DNA of 18,749 nt from Nitrospirota bacterium (GTDB lineage: Bacteria; Nitrospirota; Nitrospiria; Nitrospirales; UBA8639). The notes below the pieces were generated by a model. It was not told the DNA's origin and did not search any database. It was given only the letters and a program-made list of their open reading frames with translations. Each line of letters begins with the position of its first letter. Position 1 is the first letter of the stretch. Shown piece by piece: positions 1 through 8,416 of the stretch. Made by a program: the position numbers and the translations under genes. The DNA is taken from positions 1 through 18,749 of the forward strand of contig QIDY01000403.1 in the NCBI GenBank assembly GCA_003228495.1, in the 5' to 3' direction.

Positions 1-1757
1 GATGCTGCCACCTTGAAGGCCATTTCCGATGAATCGACCGGATGGTGCGAGCCATCATACACGGTGACTTGAATGTCGACGACTGGAAAGCCGGCAATGA
101 TGCCATGCTGCATAGCTTCCACCACGCCTTTTTCGACGGCCGGGATAAAGTTCCGGGGAATAGCGCCTCCCACAATTTTATTGTGAAATTCGAATCCCTG
201 TCCGCGAGGCGACGGCTCAAGTTTCAACCAACAATCTCCAAATTGCCCATGACCCCCGGTTTGTTTTTTATATTTCCCTTGCGCTTGTGCTACCCTATGG
301 ATGGTTTCTTTGTATGGGACTTTGGGCATATGTAAGTTGACATCCACTCCATACTTCCGCCGCAATTTTTCTAACGTGGCATCGATGTGAACCTGCCCTA
401 CCCCGCTCAGGATCATTTCTTTGGTTTCGTCATTCCGCAGAAATTCTAAGGACGGATCTTCCTCGACCAATTTATGCAATCCCAAACTGACCTTGTCGAT
501 TTCGTTTTTACTTTTGACTTCCAATGCGTAGGACATAACGGGCTTTAGAATTCTGAGACCCGGATAGACGATAGGATGCTTATCATCACAAATGGTGTCA
601 CCGGTTTGTGTATCTTTGAGTTTGGCGATGGCCACGATGTCTCCAGCGCTGGCTTGGTCGATTTGTTGATGTTTTTTTCCGATGGAATAAAACAGGTGCC
701 CCCCCTTTTCTTTGGTCTGCCGGGAGGCATTCAAAAAGGCGGAGTCGGCTTGCAGCGTCCCTGACATGACCCGGACATAGGTCAGGCGTCCCATAAAGGG
801 ATCGATGGTCGTTTTAAAGGCCAACCCCGAAAAAGGAGCTTGAGCATCGGGCTGCCGTTGGCATTCTTCATGTGTTTGCGGCTGAGTGCCCGCCAAGGGA
901 TGAAGGTTGGCACGATCTTCTGGCGAAGGAAGAAATCGTACAATAGCTTTCAGCAGGCTCGCCATGCCGACATGGCTGGTTGCCGATCCACACAGAACGG
1001 GTACGATTTTTCGCTCTAAGGTTCCCAGGGTCAAGCCATCTACCAAATCTTCATCAGACAATTCACCGTCGGTTAGATATTTTTCGACTAACTGGTCATT
1101 GGTTTCGGCCACAAGTTCTGTAAGACGACGCCGATGTTCGGCAGTCGAGGCTTCATGGTCTGCGGGAATGTCTGTCTCCTGTGTCTTTGATGATTGTGCG
1201 CTGGAAGTTACAAGTTGCCGAGAAAGCAGATCAATGACTCCTGTCAATTGTCCATCGTGAGAGATTGGGATTGTGAGAGGCACGCCTTTGAGTTCTAAGG
1301 TCTTTTCACACTCCCCTAAGATCGCAGTGAAATCGGTCCCTTCCTTATCCAATTCATTGATAAAGAGAATACACGGCAATTCATGGTCCTGAATGTATTC
1401 CCACACCCGTTCTATTTCCGACCGAAGCCCGGTTCCGGCACCTACAACCAGTATCACGCCATCGGCGGCTCTAAGCGATGTTTGGACTTCGACCCCATAG
1501 TCCACCATTCCTGGCGTATCCAGCACATTGATCCGTGTCCCTTGCCATTCAAATTGAATGAGAGCGGAGCTCAGGGAATGATGGCGATGCACCTCTTCCG
1601 GCTCAAAATCGCCAATGGTATTTCCCTGAAGGACACTCCCCATACTGGGGATGATTCCGGTTGAAAAGGCGAGGGCTTCACTCAGACTGGTTTTCCCGGC
1701 CCCAGGATAGGAGGCGAGGACGACATTGCGAATAGTGCGGGGGGAGCCGTTTTTCAT
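1..1757 (-). CDS. EF-G-like translational GTPase (FusA2-type), partial, 3' end outside the window
   Basis: Reads leftward from ATG 1757 in one uninterrupted frame of 585 codons to the window edge, so roughly the last 100 residues of a ~690-residue family are missing. A strong Shine-Dalgarno GAGGAGG (1763-1769) lies 5 nt before the start. GTPase motifs: P-loop SYPGAGKT (residues 16-23), switch I region DFEPEE (50-55), DTPG (80-83), NELD (134-137), and CGSA near residue 275. Domain II, III and IV signatures follow, including GQVHIDATLEKL, GGHGQFGDCW and, at the edge, DGSHHPVDSSEMAFKV. The DFxPEE switch and the absence of the EF-G RERGITI motif point to the EF-G-like subfamily rather than canonical elongation factor G. 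Two deviations stand out: Ser replaces the first Gly/Ala of the P-loop, and NELD replaces NKxD. The exact cellular role of this subfamily is not settled. It is transcribed divergently from the LuxD-like fusion gene. Confidence 0.9.
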   Translation of the reverse strand, partial: MKNGSPRTIRNVVLASYPGAGKTSLSEALAFSTGIIPSMGSVLQGNTIGDFEPEEVHRHHSLSSALIQFEWQGTRINVLDTPGMVDYGVEVQTSLRAADGVILVVGAGTGLRSEIERVWEYIQDHELPCILFINELDKEGTDFTAILGECEKTLELKGVPLTIPISHDGQLTGVIDLLSRQLVTSSAQSSKTQETDIPADHEASTAEHRRRLTELVAETNDQLVEKYLTDGELSDEDLVDGLTLGTLERKIVPVLCGSATSHVGMASLLKAIVRFLPSPEDRANLHPLAGTQPQTHEECQRQPDAQAPFSGLAFKTTIDPFMGRLTYVRVMSGTLQADSAFLNASRQTKEKGGHLFYSIGKKHQQIDQASAGDIVAIAKLKDTQTGDTICDDKHPIVYPGLRILKPVMSYALEVKSKNEIDKVSLGLHKLVEEDPSLEFLRNDETKEMILSGVGQVHIDATLEKLRRKYGVDVNLHMPKVPYKETIHRVAQAQGKYKKQTGGHGQFGDCWLKLEPSPRGQGFEFHNKIVGGAIPRNFIPAVEKGVVEAMQHGIIAGFPVVDIQVTVYDGSHHPVDSSEMAFKVAA

Positions 1758-2229
1758 ACGAACCTCCTCATTTATGTGATGAGTGAATTCTAGGTAGCAG
1801 GGGGTGAGGTGTCAATGCAAAAAAAGCCATCTTCGTGTCAGGGATCTCTACATAATTTCACGCGATCCGTCATTGACTCGACAGAACTTCCTCAAGGCCT
1901 TGTCTCCCATCTACAGGCTAGAAGTCCTTCGGTAAAAAATTCCCAGTAATTCCAAGGGACTTTTAAGTGTGTTTGTAGGCGAAGCGAGAAAACTCAAACT
2001 GGCATCCAGGTTGCTCTAGTCATTCGTTAATCAATGAAATGAATCACAAGGCACATGAAACCCGCAAGGCGATTGAGACCCCCTCCTCTTCTTTAACGCC
2101 GCCTTTTTCGATTCATTTTAAAAAAAGTTCAATTTAGAAGAAGGAACTTGTTCAGGGTTTTCTTGAACCCAAGAAATCGCTCGGTCTGAAAACTAGGTGA
2201 AAATAATTAGGTATTTAGAGGAGAAAAAA
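1758..2229. other. Divergent intergenic spacer of 472 bp
   Basis: Lies between the divergent starts of the EF-G-like gene (1757, leftward) and the LuxD-like fusion gene (2230, rightward), so it should hold promoters for both. I could not assign -35/-10 boxes with confidence. It carries a short hairpin, GGGTT (2155-2159) with AACCC (2166-2170), about 60 nt before the fusion gene start, and a possible 44-codon reading frame at 1815-1949 (see findings). No RNA gene or repeat was recognised. Confidence 0.5.
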
Positions 2230-4560
2230 ATGATGAATGTGATGGAGTGTGATTCTGAAGGGTTGGCCTATTCAAAGACCAAGGCATTTGGCAAAAAGCA
2301 ATCATCTGCGTTTTTACCCGTCCTGCTGAATACCTCAACCCAGAATTCTCGGATGCCATTGTATTTCAATTGTCTTGGGGGAAATTGGGAAGGTCAGATA
2401 CAAGAGTTGAGTGCCGGTTCTTTAGAATTACGAGTCCAAGGATTTCCTCCAGTCAAAGCAGGACAAGAAATCCTTTTTCAGTGTTTTGGGAATAAGCCAG
2501 CTTTTTTTGCGCAAATTCAAGAGGGGATTATTCAAAACGTGTCTATCCAACCAGGGTCCTCTGCATGGGAAGGGGTGACCAGGATCATGGTTCAACCACA
2601 GACATCACAAAAAACAACGAGAACATTTAATGATCTCCAAATAAGTCCTTTCCATACGGAGCCGGGGAACTTCATATTTGGTCGGGTCAGTGAAGATGAA
2701 GCCTTGGCATCTTCTGAAGCTGAAACTCTGACGCAGGACCTCTTTGACAGGATGTCACCAGGAATTTCACAAAAAATCAGTACTCGCACAGTAGAAATTT
2801 CCAAAACCGGAAACGTCCAGAATACACAAATTTCCATCTTCAATGCTGCTGGAAAAACGATTAGGGCCTATCATGATTATCCAACCGACAGCGATCTTTC
2901 TACCTTGCCCATCGTGGTCATTGCCGCAGGGTATGGGGAAACCAAACGAGATTACCTAACCTTAGCCTATTACTTTGCCAGTAATGGCTTTCACGTCATT
3001 CGCTATGACCATACTAATCATGTTGGGGAAAGCGATGGAGACCACTATGATATTTCTCTGACTTCCATGAAAGAAGACTTTCAGGCGGTGACTCGGTATG
3101 TGGGAACGCACTGGTCTAATCAACCTATTATCGGAGTCGCAGCGAGTCTGGCCTCACGTATTGCGATAAAGGCTGAGGCAGAATGCCCTTCCGTTTCACT
3201 TCTGATCTCGCTTATGGGTATTGTGGATGTTCAACAATCTTTGGCTATTGTGCACCAGGAAGATTTGTTTACTGGCTACCGAGATGGACGCTATCCCGAA
3301 TCGGCGAATGTTCTTGGTTTTAACGTAAGCAACGTCTTTTTACAGGATGCTTTAGAGAATCGTTTTGCCACTCTAGAAAGCACACTACGTGATGTAGAAT
3401 CTTTAACCACACCGGTTATACTCGTTTCTGCAGAAAAAGATGCCTGGGTCGATCGTCAAGACATCCAAACGGTTTCTCAAGTTCTCGGTTCAGGCTTAGT
3501 GCACTACCACGTAGTGTCCGAAGCTTTGCATCGACTCCAAGAAAATCCAAAAGCTGCCAAAACGACCTATCGACACTTGATTCAGCAATGCCATGATCGA
3601 TTGGCCATGGCTCCTCCACACAGTGTCATCAAGGACCCCAATCGTCTCATCCTCGGTCGTCAAAGGCGAGAAGAAAAAGCCAGCCAGCAACAACAGGCTG
3701 TGACAGATGTGGGGGTAAAATTTTGGCAAGATTATCTTGGGCATTTTCGGTCGATTGCTACGTGCCCCGACTATGTCAAATTATTGGATCATGTGTTTCA
3801 CGCCTTAGGTCCTATTACCTCTGGTCAACAAGTTTTAGATGCCGGGTGTGGAAATGGGAACGCTGGCTTGTTTTTTTTACATGGATTACAAGCAGCTAGG
3901 AATGGACATCAACTACTGGAAGGGGGGCACATCCGGTATGTCGGAGTGGACATCGTTCCTGAAGCCCTGGGAAAGGCCAAAGCTCAAATGACCCATACGT
4001 TGAAAGAGATAGAAAATCGCCGGCCCACATTTTTCAAGAATCTCCGGCTGTCTTGGGCTCAAGTCGATTTACAACACACCCTCCCCTTTGCCGACAATCA
4101 GTTTGATCGGATTGTGTCAAACTTAGTTCTGGGTTATGTCGACAACCCACAGGTAGCCTTGCAGGAATTATACCGAGTCCTCGCTCCAGGTGGTCGGATG
4201 GTCCTTTCAAATTTAAAGCCCAATGGAGACTTTTCCGGCATTTACCAAAATCTCGTTGAGTGTGTTGGACAACATGAGCAACGAGAAGATGCTCGCCGAT
4301 TATTAAATAATTATGGAAAGATTCGGCAAGCTGAAAAAGAAGGTCAATTCCAATTTTTTGACGGGGCAGAATGGAATGCCATTCTACATTCTTTAGGATG
4401 TCTCTCAGCAGGAGTTTATCGGACCTTTGCGAATCAAGCCTACCTCATTGTCTTAGAAAAACCTAACATGCCCACAAGCATTTCCCAAGAGGCAGCGCAA
4501 AAAGTCTTGCCATCACCAAAATCAGATCTTGTATGTTGGCCTGTAGAACAGGCTGCATAG
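2230..4560 (+). CDS. Fusion protein: beta-rich N-terminus + LuxD-like acyl-transferase/thioesterase (alpha/beta hydrolase) + SAM-dependent methyltransferase
   Basis: I chose ATG 2230 (776 aa) because AGAGGAG (2217-2223) sits 6 nt upstream. A GTG at 2197 is in frame but has no such site. Residues ~40-125 look beta-rich and are unrecognised, with a faint PilZ-like feel but no RxxxR. Residues ~185-460 match the LuxD family: NHVGESDG, a nucleophile elbow GVAASLA (Ser306), EKDAWVD (Asp404) and EALHRL (His434). These correspond to LuxD's catalytic Ser, Asp and His. Residues ~490-745 are a class I methyltransferase: LDAGCGNGNAG (from Asp537), VGVDIVPEA (Asp574), and later LAPGGRMVLSNLKP. LuxD releases fatty acids from acyl carriers, so a plausible but unproven activity is acyl release coupled to methylation. 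No signal peptide or membrane segment is evident, so it is probably cytoplasmic. The next gene is a sensor kinase 151 nt downstream. Confidence 0.82.
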   Translation: MMNVMECDSEGLAYSKTKAFGKKQSSAFLPVLLNTSTQNSRMPLYFNCLGGNWEGQIQELSAGSLELRVQGFPPVKAGQEILFQCFGNKPAFFAQIQEGIIQNVSIQPGSSAWEGVTRIMVQPQTSQKTTRTFNDLQISPFHTEPGNFIFGRVSEDEALASSEAETLTQDLFDRMSPGISQKISTRTVEISKTGNVQNTQISIFNAAGKTIRAYHDYPTDSDLSTLPIVVIAAGYGETKRDYLTLAYYFASNGFHVIRYDHTNHVGESDGDHYDISLTSMKEDFQAVTRYVGTHWSNQPIIGVAASLASRIAIKAEAECPSVSLLISLMGIVDVQQSLAIVHQEDLFTGYRDGRYPESANVLGFNVSNVFLQDALENRFATLESTLRDVESLTTPVILVSAEKDAWVDRQDIQTVSQVLGSGLVHYHVVSEALHRLQENPKAAKTTYRHLIQQCHDRLAMAPPHSVIKDPNRLILGRQRREEKASQQQQAVTDVGVKFWQDYLGHFRSIATCPDYVKLLDHVFHALGPITSGQQVLDAGCGNGNAGLFFLHGLQAARNGHQLLEGGHIRYVGVDIVPEALGKAKAQMTHTLKEIENRRPTFFKNLRLSWAQVDLQHTLPFADNQFDRIVSNLVLGYVDNPQVALQELYRVLAPGGRMVLSNLKPNGDFSGIYQNLVECVGQHEQREDARRLLNNYGKIRQAEKEGQFQFFDGAEWNAILHSLGCLSAGVYRTFANQAYLIVLEKPNMPTSISQEAAQKVLPSPKSDLVCWPVEQAA

Positions 4561-4603
4561 TATAATCTCTACAGGTCGGACCCTTTCCTACCTCCGAGTA
4601 TAC

Positions 4604-4635
4604 GAACCCTCCTTGAGGTATCGAGGTTCTTTACT
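4604..4635 (+). terminator. Possible weak intrinsic terminator after the LuxD-like fusion gene
   Basis: GAACCCTC (4604-4611) can pair with GAGGTTC (4623-4629), leaving one bulged C, and is followed by a short T-rich stretch (TTTACTTCT). It lies 43 bp after the fusion gene stop. The T-tract is interrupted and the loop is 11 nt, so termination is likely partial at best. If real, it would separate the fusion gene from the kinase gene. Confidence 0.3.
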
Positions 4636-4711
4636 TCTCCCGCGATTTATTGTCCAATAGGTGTTGGTAAAGGAAAAACTGCCAAGCCCTATCACCTCCC
4701 AATTGTAATAC

Positions 4712-6889
4712 GTGGACTTCTACGCATTTAGTGGTCTTCTGACTGGTCTCGCCGCAACAGTCTCGGGGATTCTTGTTTTTGGCAAAAATCCTTCAAACCT
4801 CAAGCATAGAGCCTACGCCCTCTATTGTTTAGCCGCTTCCATCTGGGGCTATGGATATTGGGCATGGCACCTTTCTTCATCTCAAGAGGGAGCTCTTTTC
4901 TTTGTTCGGCTATTAATGGTCGGCGCCATATTCCTTCCTGTTACTTACTTATTTCATGTCCTTACTCTACTTGAACGGGTAGAAACCCACCAATGGTTAT
5001 TACGACTTGGGTGGGGGCTCAGCCTTTTCTTTTTCTTTGTCAATTTTACACCATACTTTGTTTCAGACGTTCATCCAGCGGGGGGATTCCCGTATTGGCC
5101 TACACCGGGATCATTTTTCCACCTCTATCTTCTGGGGTTCTGCATATTTGCCATTTATGGCACGTGGTTGCTATTTCAGGGAGCTCGTACAAGGAATGGA
5201 ACCGAACGATCAAGATTTTTTCTTCTAACCCTTGGTTCGGGTATTGCCCATGTCGGTGGTTTCACCACTTTTCCGCTTTGGTATGGCATTAATGTGCCCC
5301 CGAATGGGGCGATTCTTATTACCGTCTATACGTCTGTAGTGGCTTATACCCTTCTTCGATATAGGTTTCTGGATTTAGGGACGGCTCTCGAACGGGGCAT
5401 TACCACGAGCCTGTTAATGGCTTTGGTGGCCCTCCCGGCGTATCCCATTCTCCTGCTTGGCCAACAATGGTATTTAGGATCAATCAATGTGGGGTATTCT
5501 CTCGTAGAACTTTTCGTGTTACTCCTCCTGGTCTTTGGCGCCTCTTCTTTAAAAACCCAGGCTAAAACATTCATTACTAAGGCGTTCTTTAAAGAACGGT
5601 ATGATCAATATAAGACCGTATTGAACTTCTCAAAATCGCTGGTCTCCATTTTAGAATTAAAGGATTTGACGTCTACGATTGTCCAATCCATTTGTCCAAC
5701 TTTGGGCCTTCAATGGGGAGCATTATATTTGCGGAAGACGGGAAGCCAGGATTATCAACCAGTCTCCAGCTTTGGAAGATCATTGACTGATTTTCCAAGA
5801 ATGAGCCTGAGGCATACCTCTTCGTTGGAAGACCGTTGGCGGGAAGGGATTTCTACCTTTGTTGTTGATGAACTGAAAGATTCTATGAGAGATTCCGAAT
5901 CGCAGGCCATCGTCACACAACTGGCGACAATTGAGACGGAGGTGTGTTTGCCATTGGTCAACAAGAACCGGCTGCTAGGTTTTTGTGTCTTTGGCCCGAT
6001 AGTGAACGGCGGCCGAGGGTATACAACGCAAGAATTAGAATTACTTGCCACGTTGTCTCAAGAAGCCTCCGTGGCACTGGATAATGCATTGCTCTATGAA
6101 GAGTTGAAACATTCCCAATCATTGGTGCGCCGAACCGACCGGCTCCGTTCACTGGAAACGATGGCGGGAGGATTGGCTCATGAAATCCGAAATCCTTTAA
6201 CGTCTATCAAGGCCTTTGTGGATTTAGCGCCTGAACGAAAAGACGATGAAGAATTTTTAGCCCGTTTCAGCAAAGTCGTAAAAGAAGATGTCTTTCGAAT
6301 TGAACGACTGACTCGCGAGATTTTGGATTATGCCAAACCCATGGAACCCTTTTTACGGGAAGAAGATCTGAACGATATTATGGAATCCTGTTTGTATACG
6401 TTGCGGGTTCGTCCTTCTCATGAACTGATTACGATTGAGACCAATCTTGTCCAAGGTTTGCCTAAAATCTTTGCTGATCGACAACAACTGAAACAGGTAT
6501 TCCTCAATTTTTTGTTTAATGCGGTTGAAGCGATGCTGCCTGCTGGTGGTGTCCTAGCGGTACGCACTCAGCATCTCAAATCACTCGATAAACCCGATTG
6601 GGTCCAAGTTGAAATTCAAGATGCCGGATCAGGGATCGCTCCCGAAGATATCGAGCACATCTTTGATCCATTTTTTACCACGAAACATTTAAGTGAGGAA
6701 CATGAAGGAACTGGACTGGGCTTGGCCATTGCCCATCAAATCATTCAAGAACATCGAGGAAGAATTGAAGTTCAAAGTCTGCCCGGTCGAGGCACGACGT
6801 TTTTCGTCAGCTTGCCAAGCTACCAATCTCACCCTCCACCTCCGTCGATGTCATATGAGGAGGCGACTAAAAAACCTCACCCACCCTAA
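4712..6889 (+). CDS. Membrane sensor histidine kinase (7TM-like sensor, GAF, HisKA, HATPase_c)
   Basis: 725 aa from GTG 4712. An in-frame TAA lies two codons upstream and the N-terminus fits the family, but no clear Shine-Dalgarno is visible. Residues ~1-280 hold about nine hydrophobic segments (roughly 4-22, 33-52, 62-85, 95-115, 135-155, 168-186, 197-217, 230-250, 260-277), like the HisKA_7TM sensor plus two extra helices. Residues ~305-460 resemble a GAF domain. The kinase core has H-box GLAHEIRNPLTS (His490), N-box Asn603 (LFNAVEAM), G1 DAGSG (Asp637) and G2 GTGLGLA (666-672), all intact. The tail is proline-rich. It should autophosphorylate at His490 in the inner membrane. No response regulator is nearby, so it is an orphan here. 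Overall architecture is similar to PrsK-type kinases of PEP-CTERM/XrtA systems, but no other genes of that system are present. Its neighbour is the LuxD/methyltransferase fusion. Confidence 0.9.
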   Translation: MDFYAFSGLLTGLAATVSGILVFGKNPSNLKHRAYALYCLAASIWGYGYWAWHLSSSQEGALFFVRLLMVGAIFLPVTYLFHVLTLLERVETHQWLLRLGWGLSLFFFFVNFTPYFVSDVHPAGGFPYWPTPGSFFHLYLLGFCIFAIYGTWLLFQGARTRNGTERSRFFLLTLGSGIAHVGGFTTFPLWYGINVPPNGAILITVYTSVVAYTLLRYRFLDLGTALERGITTSLLMALVALPAYPILLLGQQWYLGSINVGYSLVELFVLLLLVFGASSLKTQAKTFITKAFFKERYDQYKTVLNFSKSLVSILELKDLTSTIVQSICPTLGLQWGALYLRKTGSQDYQPVSSFGRSLTDFPRMSLRHTSSLEDRWREGISTFVVDELKDSMRDSESQAIVTQLATIETEVCLPLVNKNRLLGFCVFGPIVNGGRGYTTQELELLATLSQEASVALDNALLYEELKHSQSLVRRTDRLRSLETMAGGLAHEIRNPLTSIKAFVDLAPERKDDEEFLARFSKVVKEDVFRIERLTREILDYAKPMEPFLREEDLNDIMESCLYTLRVRPSHELITIETNLVQGLPKIFADRQQLKQVFLNFLFNAVEAMLPAGGVLAVRTQHLKSLDKPDWVQVEIQDAGSGIAPEDIEHIFDPFFTTKHLSEEHEGTGLGLAIAHQIIQEHRGRIEVQSLPGRGTTFFVSLPSYQSHPPPPSMSYEEATKKPHPP

Positions 6890-6916
6890 CCCTGCCTTCT
6901 CAAAAAAATCATTTTT

Positions 6917-7933
6917 TCATATTGGCCGTCGTGCTTCGAGTAATTGGCCTTCCCAATCACCGGTTCCCTTTTTGAGGCGAATGATACGGGTGCGACTCAG
7001 GCCTGCTTTTTGAAGCCAGGTGCGCACGTCTTGTAGGGAGTAAGTGTTGCCGGTATCGGTGTAGAGCAGCATCGTGACAGCAAACAGATTAGTCTCCAAA
7101 GGCCGAAGCCCGTGAGGATCGAGCAAAAAGGTATCTTGAATGATAAGGCGACCTCCAGGCTTGAGTGCTCGTTTAATTTTTCTGAAAACTTTGAGATTTT
7201 CGGATGGAGAATAAATATGAAGGACATTGGAATACCACACGATATCGTATGTTCCAGGGATTTTATCACTTACAAAGTTCCCTGCTTGAAAGGAAAGACG
7301 GGATTCTGCTGAAGCTTGTTTTGCTAAAGTCCGTGCGACCTCCAGGGCAGCTGGGCGATCCATCACCGTTGCCTGCAAGTGCGGATTGTTCTGTACAAAG
7401 GCCAAAGCATAGGTGCCTGGTCCACCCCCTAGATCCAGGAATGAACGGGCCGATTTGAGCGAGACTTGTTTGGCAACCTGTTGAGCCGGTTCTTGGGATC
7501 GATGATGCATAGCCCAGGTAAAAGACCGTCGATATTCAGGAGTTTCCGGTTCCTGACTATCAACCGGTATACCGGTTGTGACCACTTCGGTGAGACGGGA
7601 CCATTCCTCCCATTGGCGCTGCATGAGCGCCAGGTAGTCCCCGCGATAATCCGCGCTATTTTGTTGAAGGTACGTAGTTGCAAACTTACTGGCTTGATAT
7701 CCTGTCTGTAATTTCCGTAATAATCCAGTACTTGCTAAGTTTCTGCAAAGGATTTCCATTCCTCGGTGGCTGGCGTTCAATTGTTTGGCTAGTTGGGAAA
7801 TGGTCCATTTCCGCTTGCCCATCATATTGAAAAGATCCAGCTCCAACGCGGAGAAAATTATTTTGGGTAAACGAAAGCCATAGACGAGATCACGAAACTG
7901 CTTGAACGATTGAATGGATGAATCGCGAGGCAT
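6917..7933 (-). CDS. SAM-dependent O-methyltransferase with winged-helix dimerisation domain
   Basis: 338 aa from ATG 7933. A TTG directly before it (7936) is an alternative start, and neither has a clear Shine-Dalgarno. Residues ~10-90 form the winged-helix/dimerisation region typical of acetylserotonin/hydroxyneurosporene-type O-methyltransferases (TISQLAKQLNAS, then EILCRNLASTGLL). The Rossmann methyltransferase follows: motif I FLDLGGGPGTYA, post-I MDRPAALEVA, then DIVWYSNVLHIYS and LKPGGRLIIQDTFL. Family members methylate small hydroxylated molecules such as carotenoid, melatonin or polyketide intermediates; the substrate here is unknown. It is last in the leftward cluster, 45 nt after the 145-aa gene, and converges on the kinase gene with only 27 bp between their stop codons. 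Confidence 0.85.
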   Translation of the reverse strand: MPRDSSIQSFKQFRDLVYGFRLPKIIFSALELDLFNMMGKRKWTISQLAKQLNASHRGMEILCRNLASTGLLRKLQTGYQASKFATTYLQQNSADYRGDYLALMQRQWEEWSRLTEVVTTGIPVDSQEPETPEYRRSFTWAMHHRSQEPAQQVAKQVSLKSARSFLDLGGGPGTYALAFVQNNPHLQATVMDRPAALEVARTLAKQASAESRLSFQAGNFVSDKIPGTYDIVWYSNVLHIYSPSENLKVFRKIKRALKPGGRLIIQDTFLLDPHGLRPLETNLFAVTMLLYTDTGNTYSLQDVRTWLQKAGLSRTRIIRLKKGTGDWEGQLLEARRPI

Positions 7934-7978
7934 CAATTGTGGAAAGGCTTACGAATCCTCAGAAAGTCAGTAATTGGG

Positions 7979-8416
7979 TCACGGATGGAACCAGGATTGG
8001 CAGGTAAAAATTTTCTGGCGCAAGTCGGACAGAGATTTCAAATCAATTGCTTGCTCAAAATGAGCAGCCACGAAGTCATCATTCATTTCAATTCGTTCAG
8101 TAAATCCTTCTGCCACGAGCCTTCGACGATATTTCGACGTGGTTTGTTGAAGAAAAAATTTCACCTGCTTGGCTAATTCATCGCTTCCTAAGTCTTCGGG
8201 AGTCCCATCAGAGAGCATGCTTTTCATATCGTCCAAATCGTACCCGGCGACACAGACCAAACGCCCATCGGGAGTGACTTCCAGTAACCAATCCTCATCA
8301 GGCAATGAAAGGGTAAGCGGTTCGGTTTCCTCAGATTCGAACCATCCAGGAATGTCGGTGAGGAGTGAAGACCGTGCTTCATGCCAGTGAGGAGAAATGG
8401 AGTTCGTATCATTCAT
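7979..8416 (-). CDS. Conserved-looking hypothetical protein, 145 aa
   Basis: Not recognised. It starts at ATG 8416, inside the last codons of the TPR gene (8-bp overlap), so translational coupling is likely, and no separate Shine-Dalgarno is seen. The product is acidic and soluble-looking, with no signal peptide or membrane segment. The middle (around residues 32-60) looks like paired beta strands (LTLSLPDEDWLLEV, then GRLVCVAGYDL), followed by a helical, charged C-terminal half with KYRRRLVAEG. The overlap with the TPR gene suggests the two products act together, which is inference only. Confidence 0.72.
   Translation of the reverse strand: MNDTNSISPHWHEARSSLLTDIPGWFESEETEPLTLSLPDEDWLLEVTPDGRLVCVAGYDLDDMKSMLSDGTPEDLGSDELAKQVKFFLQQTTSKYRRRLVAEGFTERIEMNDDFVAAHFEQAIDLKSLSDLRQKIFTCQSWFHP

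Noticed and set aside
42..1664. Several plus-strand open frames opposite the EF-G-like gene
   Set aside because: They are shadows of a continuous minus-strand frame with clear GTPase motifs.
2347..2600. PilZ (c-di-GMP) domain at the N-terminus of the LuxD-like fusion
   Set aside because: There is a beta-rich pattern with LSAGSLEL, but the RxxxR motif and a proper D/NxSxxG motif are missing, so c-di-GMP binding is not supported.
6899..6918. A-run and T-run palindrome between the convergent kinase and O-methyltransferase genes as a bidirectional terminator
   Set aside because: The stem would be only A-T pairs with a 3-nt loop and no GC, so it does not meet the pattern of an intrinsic terminator.
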